Below are positions 40,410-49,442 of a stretch of 64,000 bases of DNA, piece after piece. Each line of letters begins with the position of its first letter. Position 1 is the first letter of the stretch. The notes under the pieces were generated by a model. The model saw nothing but the letters and a program-made list of their open reading frames with translations. It ran no database searches and had not been told where the DNA came from. Source of the stretch: Clostridia bacterium (lineage in GTDB: Bacteria > Bacillota_A > Clostridia > Oscillospirales > CAG-272); contig JAFUJS010000015.1 in NCBI GenBank assembly GCA_017468115.1, positions 1 through 64,000 on the forward strand, read 5' to 3'. Made by a program: the position numbers and the translations under genes.

Positions 40410-42260
40410 ATGAAAAAGGAAAAGGAAAAAACGAGAAAAGCCCCCTTTTTAACAGTAATTAAGGATATGCTTTTTGCCCTTAGGCTGTCGTTCAAATATG
40501 CGCCCTTGGCATGCATAGTGATGATTCTTTCCTACCTGCTTGATAGTATTATGTATTTTGTAACAGGTACATATGCTCTGAAATACATAATTGATTCCTT
40601 TGAGGCAGGGGGAATAAGCTTTGAAAATGTAGTGATGGCTGTTTTGCTTATGGTTTTAATTCCAACCATAACCCAACTTGTTGTTGATACTGTGGTGGAT
40701 TTTGCTTGGAATGTGGGAAGCATAAAAATAGAGGTAGCCATAAATAAAATGGTTTTTGAAAAAAATATGAAGGTGGAGCTTTCGTGCTTTGAAAATCCGG
40801 AGTTTTACGACAAATATGTAAAGGCATCAGCAGATATTACCACGAATGTCTTTAGTATAACCTATACTGTATTCTTCCTTTTCTACACGATTTTGAACAC
40901 CTGCCTTTATGGTAGTGTCCTGTTTACGCTTGACCCCGTGTTTATTATTTTTGCAATTATTCCGTTATTTGGCTCCTTCTTCAAGAAGAAGAGCAATGAG
41001 CTTTGGCACAAGCATACAACCGAGGATAAGATTTTGCACAGAAGGTGTCAGTATGCTCAAAGGGTATTTTATTCAAACGAATATGCCAAGGAAATGCGAC
41101 TTACAAACGCAAGAGAATTTATGCTAAAGCGCTATGACGATGCATCAGATGGCAGAATGAATGTTGTGAAAAAATATGGTAAGAAGGAAATGCTTCTTGA
41201 TATATTGGGAAATAAAATTTCCGGCATTCTTGCAAACCCATTAGCAATTGCATATGCTGTATTTTCTGCATTGGTTGGCGTTCCCTGGGGCGCTCCCTTG
41301 GGCCTTGGTGGCTGTGCAGTTGTTATAAACTCTGTATCCGAGCTTTCAAACTCATTTATACAAGTAACAAATCAATATTACCGACTACACGAAAAGTCCT
41401 TGTTTGTTGAGGACTTTAAGGAGTTTATAAGCTATGAGCCCAAGATAAAGGAGAATCTGGACGGCATAGAGCCACAGGTTGGAACAATTAAGCTGGAAAA
41501 CGTGTCCTTCAAATATTTTGGCAGTGATGAATATGTGCTTAAAAATATAAACTTAGAGCTTAAGAGTAATGAAAAAATCGCTTTGGTTGGTCATAACGGT
41601 GCAGGTAAAAGCACGCTTGTTAAGCTTCTTTTACGACTGTATGATGTAACAGAGGGAAGAATAACTCTAAACGGAGTTGACATACGTGAGCTGAAAACAA
41701 AGGAATACAGGGATTTGTTCAGTGTTGTGTTTCAGGATTTTAAGCAAATTGCCCTACCTGTGTCTGAAAATGTGCTTATGAGACCCTTTGAGGACGGAGA
41801 TGAGCAGAGGGTAATTGAGGCGCTGAAGCTAAGCGGAGCGTATGACAGAATTATGGAGCTTAAGGATGGCTACAACACCGTTCTTACCAAAGAGTTTAGC
41901 GAGGACGGAGCTGTATTATCCGTGGGCGAGGGGCAAAAGCTTGCCATAGCTCATGCCTTTTTGAAAAACTCTCCCTATATTGTTCTAGATGAGCCAACCT
42001 CTGCCCTTGACCCAATTGCCGAAAGTCAAATGTACAGCAATATGATGAAAGTTGGAGACGGCAAGGGCATGGTGTTTATATCTCACAGATTATCAAGCGC
42101 TGTGGCTGCAGACAAAATTTATATGCTGGACGGCGGAGAGGTAATTGAGAGCGGCTGCCATTCGGAGCTTATGGCACTGGGTGGAAAATATGCCGATATG
42201 TTCAATAAGCAGGCACAAAACTATATTGACATAAAGGGAGGGGATGAGGATGAAGAATAA
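40410..42260 (+). CDS. ABC exporter half-transporter, first subunit
   Basis: 616 residues: a six-helix exporter membrane domain (about 25-320) and a nucleotide-binding domain (about 360-610). Walker A is GHNGAGKSTL, Q-loop VFQDFKQIAL, Walker [14 protein letters not shown] and the H-loop FISHRLSS. The signature motif reads LSVGEGQK instead of LSGGQ, so this half may form the degenerate site of a heterodimer. The TTG at 40389 is rejected in favour of ATG 40410 with AAAGGAG upstream. The second subunit gene overlaps its end. Substrate (peptide, lipid or drug) unknown. Confidence 0.9.
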   Translation: MKKEKEKTRKAPFLTVIKDMLFALRLSFKYAPLACIVMILSYLLDSIMYFVTGTYALKYIIDSFEAGGISFENVVMAVLLMVLIPTITQLVVDTVVDFAWNVGSIKIEVAINKMVFEKNMKVELSCFENPEFYDKYVKASADITTNVFSITYTVFFLFYTILNTCLYGSVLFTLDPVFIIFAIIPLFGSFFKKKSNELWHKHTTEDKILHRRCQYAQRVFYSNEYAKEMRLTNAREFMLKRYDDASDGRMNVVKKYGKKEMLLDILGNKISGILANPLAIAYAVFSALVGVPWGAPLGLGGCAVVINSVSELSNSFIQVTNQYYRLHEKSLFVEDFKEFISYEPKIKENLDGIEPQVGTIKLENVSFKYFGSDEYVLKNINLELKSNEKIALVGHNGAGKSTLVKLLLRLYDVTEGRITLNGVDIRELKTKEYRDLFSVVFQDFKQIALPVSENVLMRPFEDGDEQRVIEALKLSGAYDRIMELKDGYNTVLTKEFSEDGAVLSVGEGQKLAIAHAFLKNSPYIVLDEPTSALDPIAESQMYSNMMKVGDGKGMVFISHRLSSAVAADKIYMLDGGEVIESGCHSELMALGGKYADMFNKQAQNYIDIKGGDEDEE

Positions 42261-44046
42261 AAAGGAAAGGGTCCCCTTCAAGCAGTCGGTAAAGAACAAT
42301 ATATTTATATTGGGACTTGCCTTCAAAAGTAACAGGGTTATGGTAATAATGCGCCTTGTTATGGGATTTTTTACAGGACTCAATCATGGCGCATCCCTGT
42401 TTTTCACTAAGGAAATATTAAACTCTCTGGATATGGGAAGACCGGTTGAGCATATAATGGTGTTAATTTTGCTAATGGGACTTTACACCCTTGCATACGA
42501 GCTATTTTTTGCTTGGTATTATAAGCTGATTAACCCAACCCATAAGCTGAATTTCATAAGGCTTATACATAAGAGCTTTTTTGTAAAGGCAAGCGATATT
42601 GACCTTGCCTGCTATGATACACCGGAGTTTTACAATGATTTTATCTACTCAATGCAAAACTGTGATAAAAGCATTGTAAATACAGTAGACCAGCTTGCTG
42701 ACCTTATTCGTTCCTTGATTGCCTCAGGCTCTGTTTTTGCAGTTGTATTAACCGTTGACCCAATAATCGCAGCTGTGATATTGGGTGTTTCATTGCTTGA
42801 TATGGTAATCCGCTTGATACAAAACGGTGTATATTACAAGTATAACATCGAAACAAACGAGATTTGGAGAAAAACATGGTATGTTGAAAGGTTCTTCTCT
42901 CTGGCAGATTACGCAAAGGAAATAAGATTGACAGATGTTTCCAAGAATGTAATCAATGAATACGACAAGGCAATTGAGGAGCAGAAAAGAGCAGCCATTT
43001 CTATGAACATCAAGGCAAGAGTCTTGACTATATTGGCAACGCTTTTGAATACAGCCCTTACTCTGTTTATACTGATTTTTATGGCGAAGGGGCTTTTTGA
43101 GGGAAATGTGTTAATCGGTGGCTTTACTGTTGCAATCACCGCATCCTGGAAGCTGAAGGGCTTGGTTTACGACATACAAAGCAAGTTTGTGGAAATGGGC
43201 AAGGACTCCCTGTTTGCGGATAAGGTAAGAAGATTTTTAGAGACCGAAAGTAAAATAAAGTCAGGCGACAAGGAGCTTTTGGAATTTGAAAGCCTGGAGT
43301 TTAAGAACGTTACCTTCGCATATAGTGATACAAATGTTTTGGAAAATGTAAGCTTTTATGTTAAGAAAGGGGAAAGAATAGCATTTGTCGGCTATAACGG
43401 AGCAGGAAAGACAACTGCAACCAAGCTGATAATGAGACTGTATGATGCCTCTGCGGGACAAATTCTTATAAACGGCATAGATATTAAGGAGTACAACCTG
43501 CAAAGCCTCAGAGAAAAAATAGGCGCAGTATTTCAGGACTACAAGGTTTTTGCCGCAACAGTAGCTGAGAACGTGCTTGGAGATGTATATACCGAGGACA
43601 AGGAGGGAGTAGTGCTAAGCGCCCTTGAGGATAGCACCTTTGGTCAAAGACTGAGCCAGCTAAAGGATGGCATTCACACAGAGCTGACAAGAGAGTTTTA
43701 CGATAGTGGAACAAATCTTTCCGGCGGAGAAAATCAGAAAATTGCTATTGCACGTGTATTTGCTCACGACAATCAAATGTTTATAATGGATGAGCCGTCG
43801 AGCGCTCTTGACCCGATAGCGGAGTATAATCTCAACGTGGGAATTGATAAAAATGCCAGAGACAAAACTGTAATTTTTATCACTCACCGCCTGTCTACCA
43901 CAAGACACGTAAACAGAATTTATATGTTTGAAAAGGGTAGGATTATAGAAAGCGGCTCTCACGATGAGCTTATAAGCGCAGGGGGCAAATATGCCCAAAT
44001 GTTTGAGCTACAGGCAGAGAAGTACCGTAGCAAAAAAGAAAGCTAG
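42250..44046 (+). CDS. ABC exporter half-transporter, second subunit
   Basis: 598 residues with the same layout: membrane domain then nucleotide-binding domain with Walker A GYNGAGKTTA, Q-loop VFQDYKVFA, canonical-like signature LSGGENQKIAIARVF, Walker B MFIMDEPSSALDP and FITHRLSTTRH. Together with the preceding subunit it would form a heterodimer with one good and one altered ATP site. The start 42250 is chosen because AGGGAGGGG is 6 bases upstream; ATG 42244 is too close to it. Overlaps the first subunit by 11 bases. Confidence 0.9.
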   Translation: MKNKKERVPFKQSVKNNIFILGLAFKSNRVMVIMRLVMGFFTGLNHGASLFFTKEILNSLDMGRPVEHIMVLILLMGLYTLAYELFFAWYYKLINPTHKLNFIRLIHKSFFVKASDIDLACYDTPEFYNDFIYSMQNCDKSIVNTVDQLADLIRSLIASGSVFAVVLTVDPIIAAVILGVSLLDMVIRLIQNGVYYKYNIETNEIWRKTWYVERFFSLADYAKEIRLTDVSKNVINEYDKAIEEQKRAAISMNIKARVLTILATLLNTALTLFILIFMAKGLFEGNVLIGGFTVAITASWKLKGLVYDIQSKFVEMGKDSLFADKVRRFLETESKIKSGDKELLEFESLEFKNVTFAYSDTNVLENVSFYVKKGERIAFVGYNGAGKTTATKLIMRLYDASAGQILINGIDIKEYNLQSLREKIGAVFQDYKVFAATVAENVLGDVYTEDKEGVVLSALEDSTFGQRLSQLKDGIHTELTREFYDSGTNLSGGENQKIAIARVFAHDNQMFIMDEPSSALDPIAEYNLNVGIDKNARDKTVIFITHRLSTTRHVNRIYMFEKGRIIESGSHDELISAGGKYAQMFELQAEKYRSKKES

Positions 44047-44085
44047 ACACAGTTGAAAACCTCCTATGTTTTAACTGTTGAATAG

Positions 44086-44120
44086 AAAAAAAGACAATCC
44101 GACCAGGATTGCCTTTTTTT
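44086..44120 (+). terminator. Terminator of the ABC exporter operon
   Basis: Stem with CAATCC/GGATTG core, GACCA loop, A-rich and T-rich flanks. Confidence 0.85.
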
Positions 44121-44147
44121 ATAAACACCGCTTGACGTGTAGATAAT

Positions 44148-46052
44148 TCATGAAAGAAGCAGGTTAAAATAGTAAATTGGGATTGCGCTCCAGCCGTGGC
44201 AAAGGCTTCCTGCTCCGTCGAAGGCATCCTTGCCGTCTTGGGTTTCCCAAACTGTGCCTGTTTCTATCATAGGAGTATATGCTTTTTCCAGCTCCCCTAG
44301 TATGTAGCACTTGTATTTTTCCTTGTCCGTCTTAATCAGCGCATCATACTTGAAGCACTTTGTGGAAAGAGAGGACGGGGTAAGTGTATTTTCTGTAAGC
44401 ACCCTGCAAATCTTTTCAGCCTCATCTCCAACAGAAACGCCAAAAGCAACAGCCATAGAGTTTAACAGCTCCGTGTATAGGGGCTTTTGCCCTGCAAGAT
44501 GCCAAAGACCCTTCTCCTTGTCAAAAAAGCGCTCCTTTAGCTTTTCCTTGATAACCGCTTGCGTGCTCTCGTAGCCAAAGCTAATACCGCAAAGACTACA
44601 TAGCTCCTCAAAGGAATCAAGCGCCATTACAGTAAGCACAGAAAGCATAGGGTCAGCATTACCATCCTCACTTGTAAGGAGTGAGCCCTCGTTGCCCTCG
44701 CTCCAATCGTAAAAGTTCCAACAGCTCTCCCCCTCAAAGCGACAAACAAGTCCGCCCTTCATATTGCCAAGAAAGGCACCAAGTATTTCACGCAGCTTGA
44801 GTTGTACCTCTATAGCAAGACTCTTGTCCCCCGAATATTTGGTATATTCAAGCACGGACAAAATGTAGTAAAGGGAAAACGACGGTATAGCAAGCTCCGT
44901 TCCGGATGGAAAGCAGATGGACAAAAGCCCATCCTCTCGTCTGTCCTTGCTCATAAGAAGCAGGTTAGACCTAGCATAAGGGTAGTTTCCGCCCTCGAAG
45001 CCATAGTAGCCGCAAAGCATCTGATTGCGTGAGTCAAAGGCGTATAGGCATTGCTCTCTCCAAGGGCAATCAACATAGTGCTCCATCATACAAAGCTCAA
45101 GGGTATTTTGGCACACCTCGTATATTTTCCTGTGTAGCTCACTCTCAAAAACGGGAGTTATTCTTTTTACCTCATACACCTGTGGAATGATGCCGATTTT
45201 TTCTATGTTTACCTGACCCTGTGTCTGAATTTCCAAATATCTACAGGCAAAGCGCAGCATATAAGAGGTATGCTTGTTTTCCCCGGCTGATGCCTTGTAC
45301 TCAATGCTAAAATCCCTGTCGCCCATTATTCTTGTTATTCGTCCGTTTGTCAGATGCTCTCCGTAGGCAACCACAATTTCGCAAGGCTCCTTAGCTGTAA
45401 GCTCAAGGTGCAAAAGTCCCACATATTCCTTGCCTAGGTCGTAAACCAAATAGCCCTGTCCCTGACCTATTTCCTTAGCAGGCGCAAGTTCCTTAAGAGT
45501 ATGCTTGGGTATGGGACGAGGGTAAAATGCGCAATTCTTTTCAACAACCGTTGCATTTTCAAAGCCAAAAAGCTGACCCTGTGTCCATAAATTCTCTTTT
45601 GTAGAGTCATAGCCGTAGGAAAAGCCAAGCTGAGAGGAGATTTTTTTACATCGACCGCTTGCATATGAAGCGCTTTGTCTTACCAGCGTGTCTTTGCCGC
45701 TTGCAAGGGTAAGCGCCCTGTTTTCCAAAACCTGAAAAATAAGCCCTGCCTTGTATTTTTTATATCTTTGAAAATCCACACCCGTGTGGTGGCAAAGCAC
45801 GGCAAAATGGTTTTTGCCCACAGTCAGATAGGGGGAAATATCTATTTCGTCATAAACCTTGTAATGCTCAAAATCTCCATACTGACCGCTTGATACATAT
45901 TTGCCGTTTATAAATAGGGTATAATCCCCATCACAGCTGATTTGACATATAGCCACCCCGCCCCTGTATTCTAAGGTAGAGTAGGCATTTATATATTGGT
46001 CGGGGGAGTCAGACCCCAGCCAAATAAAGCTGGCATTTTCAAATATAGACAT
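44148..46052 (-). CDS. GH78-like alpha-L-rhamnosidase
   Basis: 634 residues. N-terminal beta-sandwich with sugar-binding-like FINGKYVSSGQYGDFEHYKVYDE, then a (alpha/alpha)6 barrel containing the family motif EHYVDCPWREQCLYAFDSRNQ and GNYPYARSNLLLMSKDRREDGLL. Family enzymes release terminal L-rhamnose with inversion, using acidic residues in these segments. Shorter than many GH78 proteins because accessory beta domains are missing. No signal peptide, so it probably acts on imported rhamnosides. A promoter is present directly upstream. Related inverting families with the same fold are an alternative. Confidence 0.8.
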   Translation of the reverse strand: MSIFENASFIWLGSDSPDQYINAYSTLEYRGGVAICQISCDGDYTLFINGKYVSSGQYGDFEHYKVYDEIDISPYLTVGKNHFAVLCHHTGVDFQRYKKYKAGLIFQVLENRALTLASGKDTLVRQSASYASGRCKKISSQLGFSYGYDSTKENLWTQGQLFGFENATVVEKNCAFYPRPIPKHTLKELAPAKEIGQGQGYLVYDLGKEYVGLLHLELTAKEPCEIVVAYGEHLTNGRITRIMGDRDFSIEYKASAGENKHTSYMLRFACRYLEIQTQGQVNIEKIGIIPQVYEVKRITPVFESELHRKIYEVCQNTLELCMMEHYVDCPWREQCLYAFDSRNQMLCGYYGFEGGNYPYARSNLLLMSKDRREDGLLSICFPSGTELAIPSFSLYYILSVLEYTKYSGDKSLAIEVQLKLREILGAFLGNMKGGLVCRFEGESCWNFYDWSEGNEGSLLTSEDGNADPMLSVLTVMALDSFEELCSLCGISFGYESTQAVIKEKLKERFFDKEKGLWHLAGQKPLYTELLNSMAVAFGVSVGDEAEKICRVLTENTLTPSSLSTKCFKYDALIKTDKEKYKCYILGELEKAYTPMIETGTVWETQDGKDAFDGAGSLCHGWSAIPIYYFNLLLS

Positions 46053-46074
46053 TTTATCACCGTCCTTCCTTGTT

Positions 46075-46103
46075 AGTTTACCATAATTTGCAGCACTTGT
46101 AAA
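46075..46103 (-). promoter_or_regulatory. Promoter of the GH78-like gene
   Basis: Minus strand TTTACA, 17 bases, TAAACT, with AAGGAAGG close to the start codon. Confidence 0.6.
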
Positions 46104-46104
46104 T

Positions 46105-46134
46105 AAAAAAAGAGGTCAAACGACCTCTTTTTTA
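46105..46134 (-). terminator. Terminator of the symporter gene
   Basis: Stem AAAAAGAGGTC/GACCTCTTTTT with AAAC loop; overlaps the stop codon of the symporter. Confidence 0.85.
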
Positions 46135-47523
46135 TCCTATAAATGGGGAGACAATTCCGTAAACAAGAATTATACCGATAATGATTGGAAGAATGTATGC
46201 AAAATATACCCTCATCCAATTCTTAACCTTAAGACCCTTGCCCTGGTTTGCCTCGTTCTTGAAGTTCTCAAAGCCCCAGCCAATCTTGTGGTTACAGTAA
46301 AGCACAACGGCAAGCGAGCCAAGCGGCAAGAGAATATTGCTGACAATGTAGTCCTCAAGGTCCAAAATGCCTGTGCCGGCACCGAGAGGCTCAAAGCCCG
46401 CCCAAAGGTTAAAGCCAAGCACACAAGGAATTGAAAGGACGAAAAGACCAACACCGCAAATAAGGGCGGCAACCCATTTTTTCAGGTGGAAAAGCTCCTG
46501 TACGCAGGAAATAATGTTTTGAAAAACCGCAAAGATTGTAGAGATTGCGGCAAACGCCATAAACAGGAAGAAGAGTGAGCCCCAAATCCTGCCACCCGGC
46601 ATATTTGCAAAAACAGTCGGAAGCGTTACAAAAATAAGGTTAGGTCCGTTGTCCGGCTTAATTCCATAGGTAAAGCAGGCAGGGAAGATAATAAGTCCCG
46701 CTGTGATTGCCACAAAGGTGTCAAGAATTGTAATGTTAACGCTTTCGCCAAGAAGAGAGCGCTTTTTGTCAATAAAGCTGCCGAAGATAGCCATTGAGCC
46801 AATGCCAAGGCTAAGTGTGAAAAATGCTTGGTTCATTGCCGCAACGATTACATTGTGCAGCCCTGCCTTCTCAATATTTTCAATGCTTGGGAGCAGGTAG
46901 AACTTAAGACCCTCGCCGGCACCCGGCAATGTAAAGCTGTGAATTGCCAAAACGATAATGAGCACAAGCAACGCAGTCATCATAACGTTTGTAACCTTTT
47001 CAAGACCCTTACTGATGTCAAAGGCGCAAACAAGGCTGCCAAGCAAAACAACTATTCCCATAAACAGAATAAGCATACCCGGGTTAGATAGCATACCGCT
47101 GAAGATAGCACCGGATGCCTCAGGTGTGGTAGCGCTATCAAGTGTGCCGTTTACCGAGTAAACAAAGTATTGTAGCATCCAGCCTGTTACCGAGGTGTAA
47201 AACATCATAAGCATAATATTTGCAATAAGAGCGCCAAAGCCGTGGGCGCGCCAAGCAGGCTTATTTGGCGTAAGCACCTGATGCATTTTTACAGGGCTGG
47301 CACCTGCGCCACGACCCATTGAAAACTCCATTGTCATAACGGGAATACCCAAAATAACAAGGAATACAAGATAAATCAAAACGAAAATGCCGCCGCCATA
47401 CTGACCGGTAATATAAGGGAATTTCCACACATTACCAACGCCAATTGCACAGCCGGCACTCAAAAGAATAAAGCCAATACGGCTGCCAAGCCTTTCTCTT
47501 GGCTGATTGTTTGAATTGTCCAT
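46132..47523 (-). CDS. Sodium:neurotransmitter symporter family protein (LeuT/MhsT-like)
   Basis: 463 residues with about eleven or twelve membrane helices. The start matches the LeuT fold: RLGSRIGFILLSAGCAIGVGNVWKFPY, with the Gly-rich unwound TM1 that binds Na+ and substrate, then GAGASPVKMHQ. Bacterial members take up amino acids, often tryptophan, tyrosine or leucine. The start at 47523 replaces 47604 because AAAGGA lies 7 bases upstream of it and the first 27 residues of the longer form are unlike the family. Confidence 0.92.
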   Translation of the reverse strand: MDNSNNQPRERLGSRIGFILLSAGCAIGVGNVWKFPYITGQYGGGIFVLIYLVFLVILGIPVMTMEFSMGRGAGASPVKMHQVLTPNKPAWRAHGFGALIANIMLMMFYTSVTGWMLQYFVYSVNGTLDSATTPEASGAIFSGMLSNPGMLILFMGIVVLLGSLVCAFDISKGLEKVTNVMMTALLVLIIVLAIHSFTLPGAGEGLKFYLLPSIENIEKAGLHNVIVAAMNQAFFTLSLGIGSMAIFGSFIDKKRSLLGESVNITILDTFVAITAGLIIFPACFTYGIKPDNGPNLIFVTLPTVFANMPGGRIWGSLFFLFMAFAAISTIFAVFQNIISCVQELFHLKKWVAALICGVGLFVLSIPCVLGFNLWAGFEPLGAGTGILDLEDYIVSNILLPLGSLAVVLYCNHKIGWGFENFKNEANQGKGLKVKNWMRVYFAYILPIIIGIILVYGIVSPFIG

Positions 47524-47596
47524 AAAAAATCCTTTTGTATTGAAAATTTTTAAATTTACTGCAACAAAACTTGAAAAAACTTTTGCTGGTAAAGAA

Positions 47597-47620
47597 AAGC
47601 GCATTTCAAAATGCGCTTAG
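47597..47620 (-). terminator. Terminator of the 77-residue protein gene
   Basis: Stem AAGCGCATTT/AAATGCGCTT followed on the minus strand by TTCTTT, five bases beyond the stop. Confidence 0.75.
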
Positions 47621-47624
47621 CCTT

Positions 47625-47858
47625 TTATTTGTGGCTTTCAATCCACTCGGTTGCTGAAGCCTTAGACATTCTCTTAATGCTTTCCTCAGGGTAAGTGGAA
47701 TCAGCCCCACCGTTTGTATAAAGGAAATAGAAGCCGTCGCTGGTTACATAAAGAGTTTCCTCATAACCGCAGGGGTCGCCATAAAATCCACCGGTAACCT
47801 TATGTACAACGCTGGAAAGCTCTGTGTCATAAGTCTTTTTGCAGATAATCTTTTTCAT
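47625..47858 (-). CDS. Small conserved-looking protein of unknown function
   Basis: 77 residues, beta-rich (MKKIICKKTYDTE, then GGFYGDPCGYEETLYVTSDGFYFLYTNGG) with a helical end (SIKRMSKASATEWIES). Its own promoter (47890-47918), AAGGAGAA ribosome site and terminator show a free-standing gene. Similar short proteins occur singly in Clostridia, but I know no function. No signal peptide or membrane segment. Confidence 0.75.
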   Translation of the reverse strand: MKKIICKKTYDTELSSVVHKVTGGFYGDPCGYEETLYVTSDGFYFLYTNGGADSTYPEESIKRMSKASATEWIESHK

Positions 47859-47889
47859 AATAATTCTCCTTTTATTTACTTACACATAG

Positions 47890-47918
47890 ATAATAACATA
47901 TAATAAAAGCTTTGTCAA
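47890..47918 (-). promoter_or_regulatory. Promoter of the 77-residue protein gene
   Basis: Minus strand TTGACA, 17 bases, TATTAT. Confidence 0.8.
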
Positions 47919-47940
47919 TTATAAATAATTGGAAGTAATA

Positions 47941-48663
47941 TCAGCCCTCAAGTGTAAGCTCTGCCTCAATATTTGTCCTGCCGTCCTCGTGAACGGAGCG
48001 CACATAATATTTTCCGTCGGTAAATGCCATATAGATTTTTAGGTTATCGCCGATTTTTGCCTCGTTAGCATAGGAAATAGCCAAGGACTTTACAAATTTA
48101 CTGCCGGGCTTGGGGATGCAGTTGTAAATCATATCGGGGTAGTATGTATTGTTCATATGGCCGTTGATATCTGTGTCTGTATATCTTACAGTATATTCGC
48201 CCACAAGGGTCATTTTCACCTCGTTCGGAATACGTACACGAAGGGGTCCTTCAAGGGTAAGAGGCTCCTCGCCCTCGTAATTTGAAAGGTCAGCCTCGCT
48301 TATCTTCAAAAGCCTTTTGTCCGTGGTGGAAACCAATGCCCAGGCAGAAAGCGCCTCGCAAAGAAGCTCCTCGTCGTTGAAGATTTGGTAGGAACGCTGT
48401 GTGGTAAAGCCACGGTTGTTGTTTCCTGCCCAGCTTTTAACTGTAATTTGCTCATATGGGTAAATAGGGCGATAGCACTCAACACGGATGCTGCTAAGAA
48501 TAAGAGCCTTGCCCTCGTTCAACAGCTCCTGATAGGATGGCTTGCAATCCCTCATTTGGCGCATTGCCGTTTCCTGTAAAAACTTAAAAATATTAGAAAT
48601 ACCAACAACCTCACTTGCGTTTGTGTCGTGATATCTTACTTCATAATTTTCTTGCCACTTCAT
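47941..48663 (-). CDS. Acyl-ACP thioesterase (FatA/FatB-like)
   Basis: 240 residues with two hot-dog domains. The first begins YEVRYHDTNASEVVGISNIFKFLQE, the second YTVRYTDTDINGHMNNTYYPDM, where the Asn-His pair is in the usual thioesterase position. Hydrolyses acyl-ACP to free fatty acid; bacterial forms influence fatty acid release. The start 48663 is favoured over 48705 by AGGAGC 7 bases upstream and by the promoter at 48696-48724. Monocistronic. Confidence 0.9.
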   Translation of the reverse strand: MKWQENYEVRYHDTNASEVVGISNIFKFLQETAMRQMRDCKPSYQELLNEGKALILSSIRVECYRPIYPYEQITVKSWAGNNNRGFTTQRSYQIFNDEELLCEALSAWALVSTTDKRLLKISEADLSNYEGEEPLTLEGPLRVRIPNEVKMTLVGEYTVRYTDTDINGHMNNTYYPDMIYNCIPKPGSKFVKSLAISYANEAKIGDNLKIYMAFTDGKYYVRSVHEDGRTNIEAELTLEG

Positions 48664-48695
48664 ATTTTTTGCTCCTAAATTAAATTCCAAACGAT

Positions 48696-48724
48696 ATTTT
48701 AACATTTTTTATCTTATATTTCAA
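48696..48724 (-). promoter_or_regulatory. Promoter of the thioesterase gene
   Basis: Minus strand TTGAAA, 17 bases, TAAAAT, consistent with the start at 48663. Confidence 0.75.
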
Positions 48725-48743
48725 GTATAAACTTTAGATAAAC

Positions 48744-48775
48744 AAAAAAGCCACCTCAAGCTGAGGTGGCTTTGT
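48744..48775 (-). terminator. Terminator of mazF
   Basis: Stem AAAGCCACCTCA/TGAGGTGGCTTT, T run on the minus strand, just after the mazF stop. Confidence 0.85.
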
Positions 48776-48777
48776 AA

Positions 48778-49182
48778 TTAGCCCAGCACCTGCTCCACAG
48801 CTCCGGTGCCTGTTGCCTGGGGGTACGTTGGCAAAGCCCCGAGCCCAAAGGAAACGGAAATTGCGCTGTTAACCTGGGACATGGTAGAATCGTCAAGATG
48901 CCCCATGCGCTCCTTCAAGCGCGCCTTGTCAATAGTTCTGATTTGTTCAAGCAAAATAACAGAGTCCTTAAGTAAACCCACATCCTTAGCCATAACATCA
49001 ATATGTGTAGGTAGCTTTGCTTTAGACATTTTACTTGTTATGGCAGCGGCAATAACTGTGGGACTGTATCTGTTGCCCACATCGTTTTGAACAATCAAAA
49101 CAGGACGTAGCCCACCCTGCTCGGAGCCGACCACAGGGCTCAGGTCTGCATAAAAAATATCTCCACGCCTTATATTATTCAA
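48778..49182 (-). CDS. mazF: MazF/NdoA-type mRNA endoribonuclease toxin, no adjacent antitoxin
   Basis: 134 residues of the PemK/MazF fold: [20 protein letters not shown] with the conserved [16 protein letters not shown], then [19 protein letters not shown] and [13 protein letters not shown]. These match the Bacillus NdoA type that cleaves single-stranded RNA. The start is TTG, supported by AGGAGTG 8 bases upstream. The 240 bases upstream on the same strand encode no MazE/NdoAI-like antitoxin. The C-terminus is about 15 residues longer than usual ([17 protein letters not shown]). Confidence 0.92.
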   Translation of the reverse strand: MNNIRRGDIFYADLSPVVGSEQGGLRPVLIVQNDVGNRYSPTVIAAAITSKMSKAKLPTHIDVMAKDVGLLKDSVILLEQIRTIDKARLKERMGHLDDSTMSQVNSAISVSFGLGALPTYPQATGTGAVEQVLG

Positions 49183-49397
49183 AATTTATCACTCCTAAAA
49201 TGAATTAGCAAAAATATGCTAATGCTATTATTGTCAAAAAGCTCCCTTGCTAATCATAATATGCCAAAAATTAAAAAAGGGCAGGGGAGTCTCTCTGTTC
49301 AAAAATGAAAATTTTGTAAATTTTTTAAGAAAATTGAAACCTTTTTGGAAAAAATTGCGTCTATATATATGAAAGTAAATGCCTAACCTGTGTCAGC
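49183..49397. other. Intergenic region upstream of mazF
   Basis: No gene. ATTAGCA-6 bases-TGCTAAT (49204-49223) is an inverted repeat about 20 bases upstream of mazF, downstream of a minus-strand TTGACA (49236-49231) that has only a weak -10 box. It may be an operator. Confidence 0.45.
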
Positions 49398-49426
49398 TTG
49401 ACGTAGTATTGGATATGTGATAAAAT
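49398..49426 (+). promoter_or_regulatory. Promoter at the left edge of the accessory island
   Basis: TTGACG, 17 bases, TAAAAT, upstream of the lipoprotein gene. Confidence 0.75.
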
Positions 49427-49442
49427 AAGAGGGGTGATGTAT

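Noticed and set aside
49183..49430. Possible MazE/NdoAI antitoxin upstream of mazF
   Set aside because: No open frame of suitable length or ribosome site exists on the minus strand in this region.
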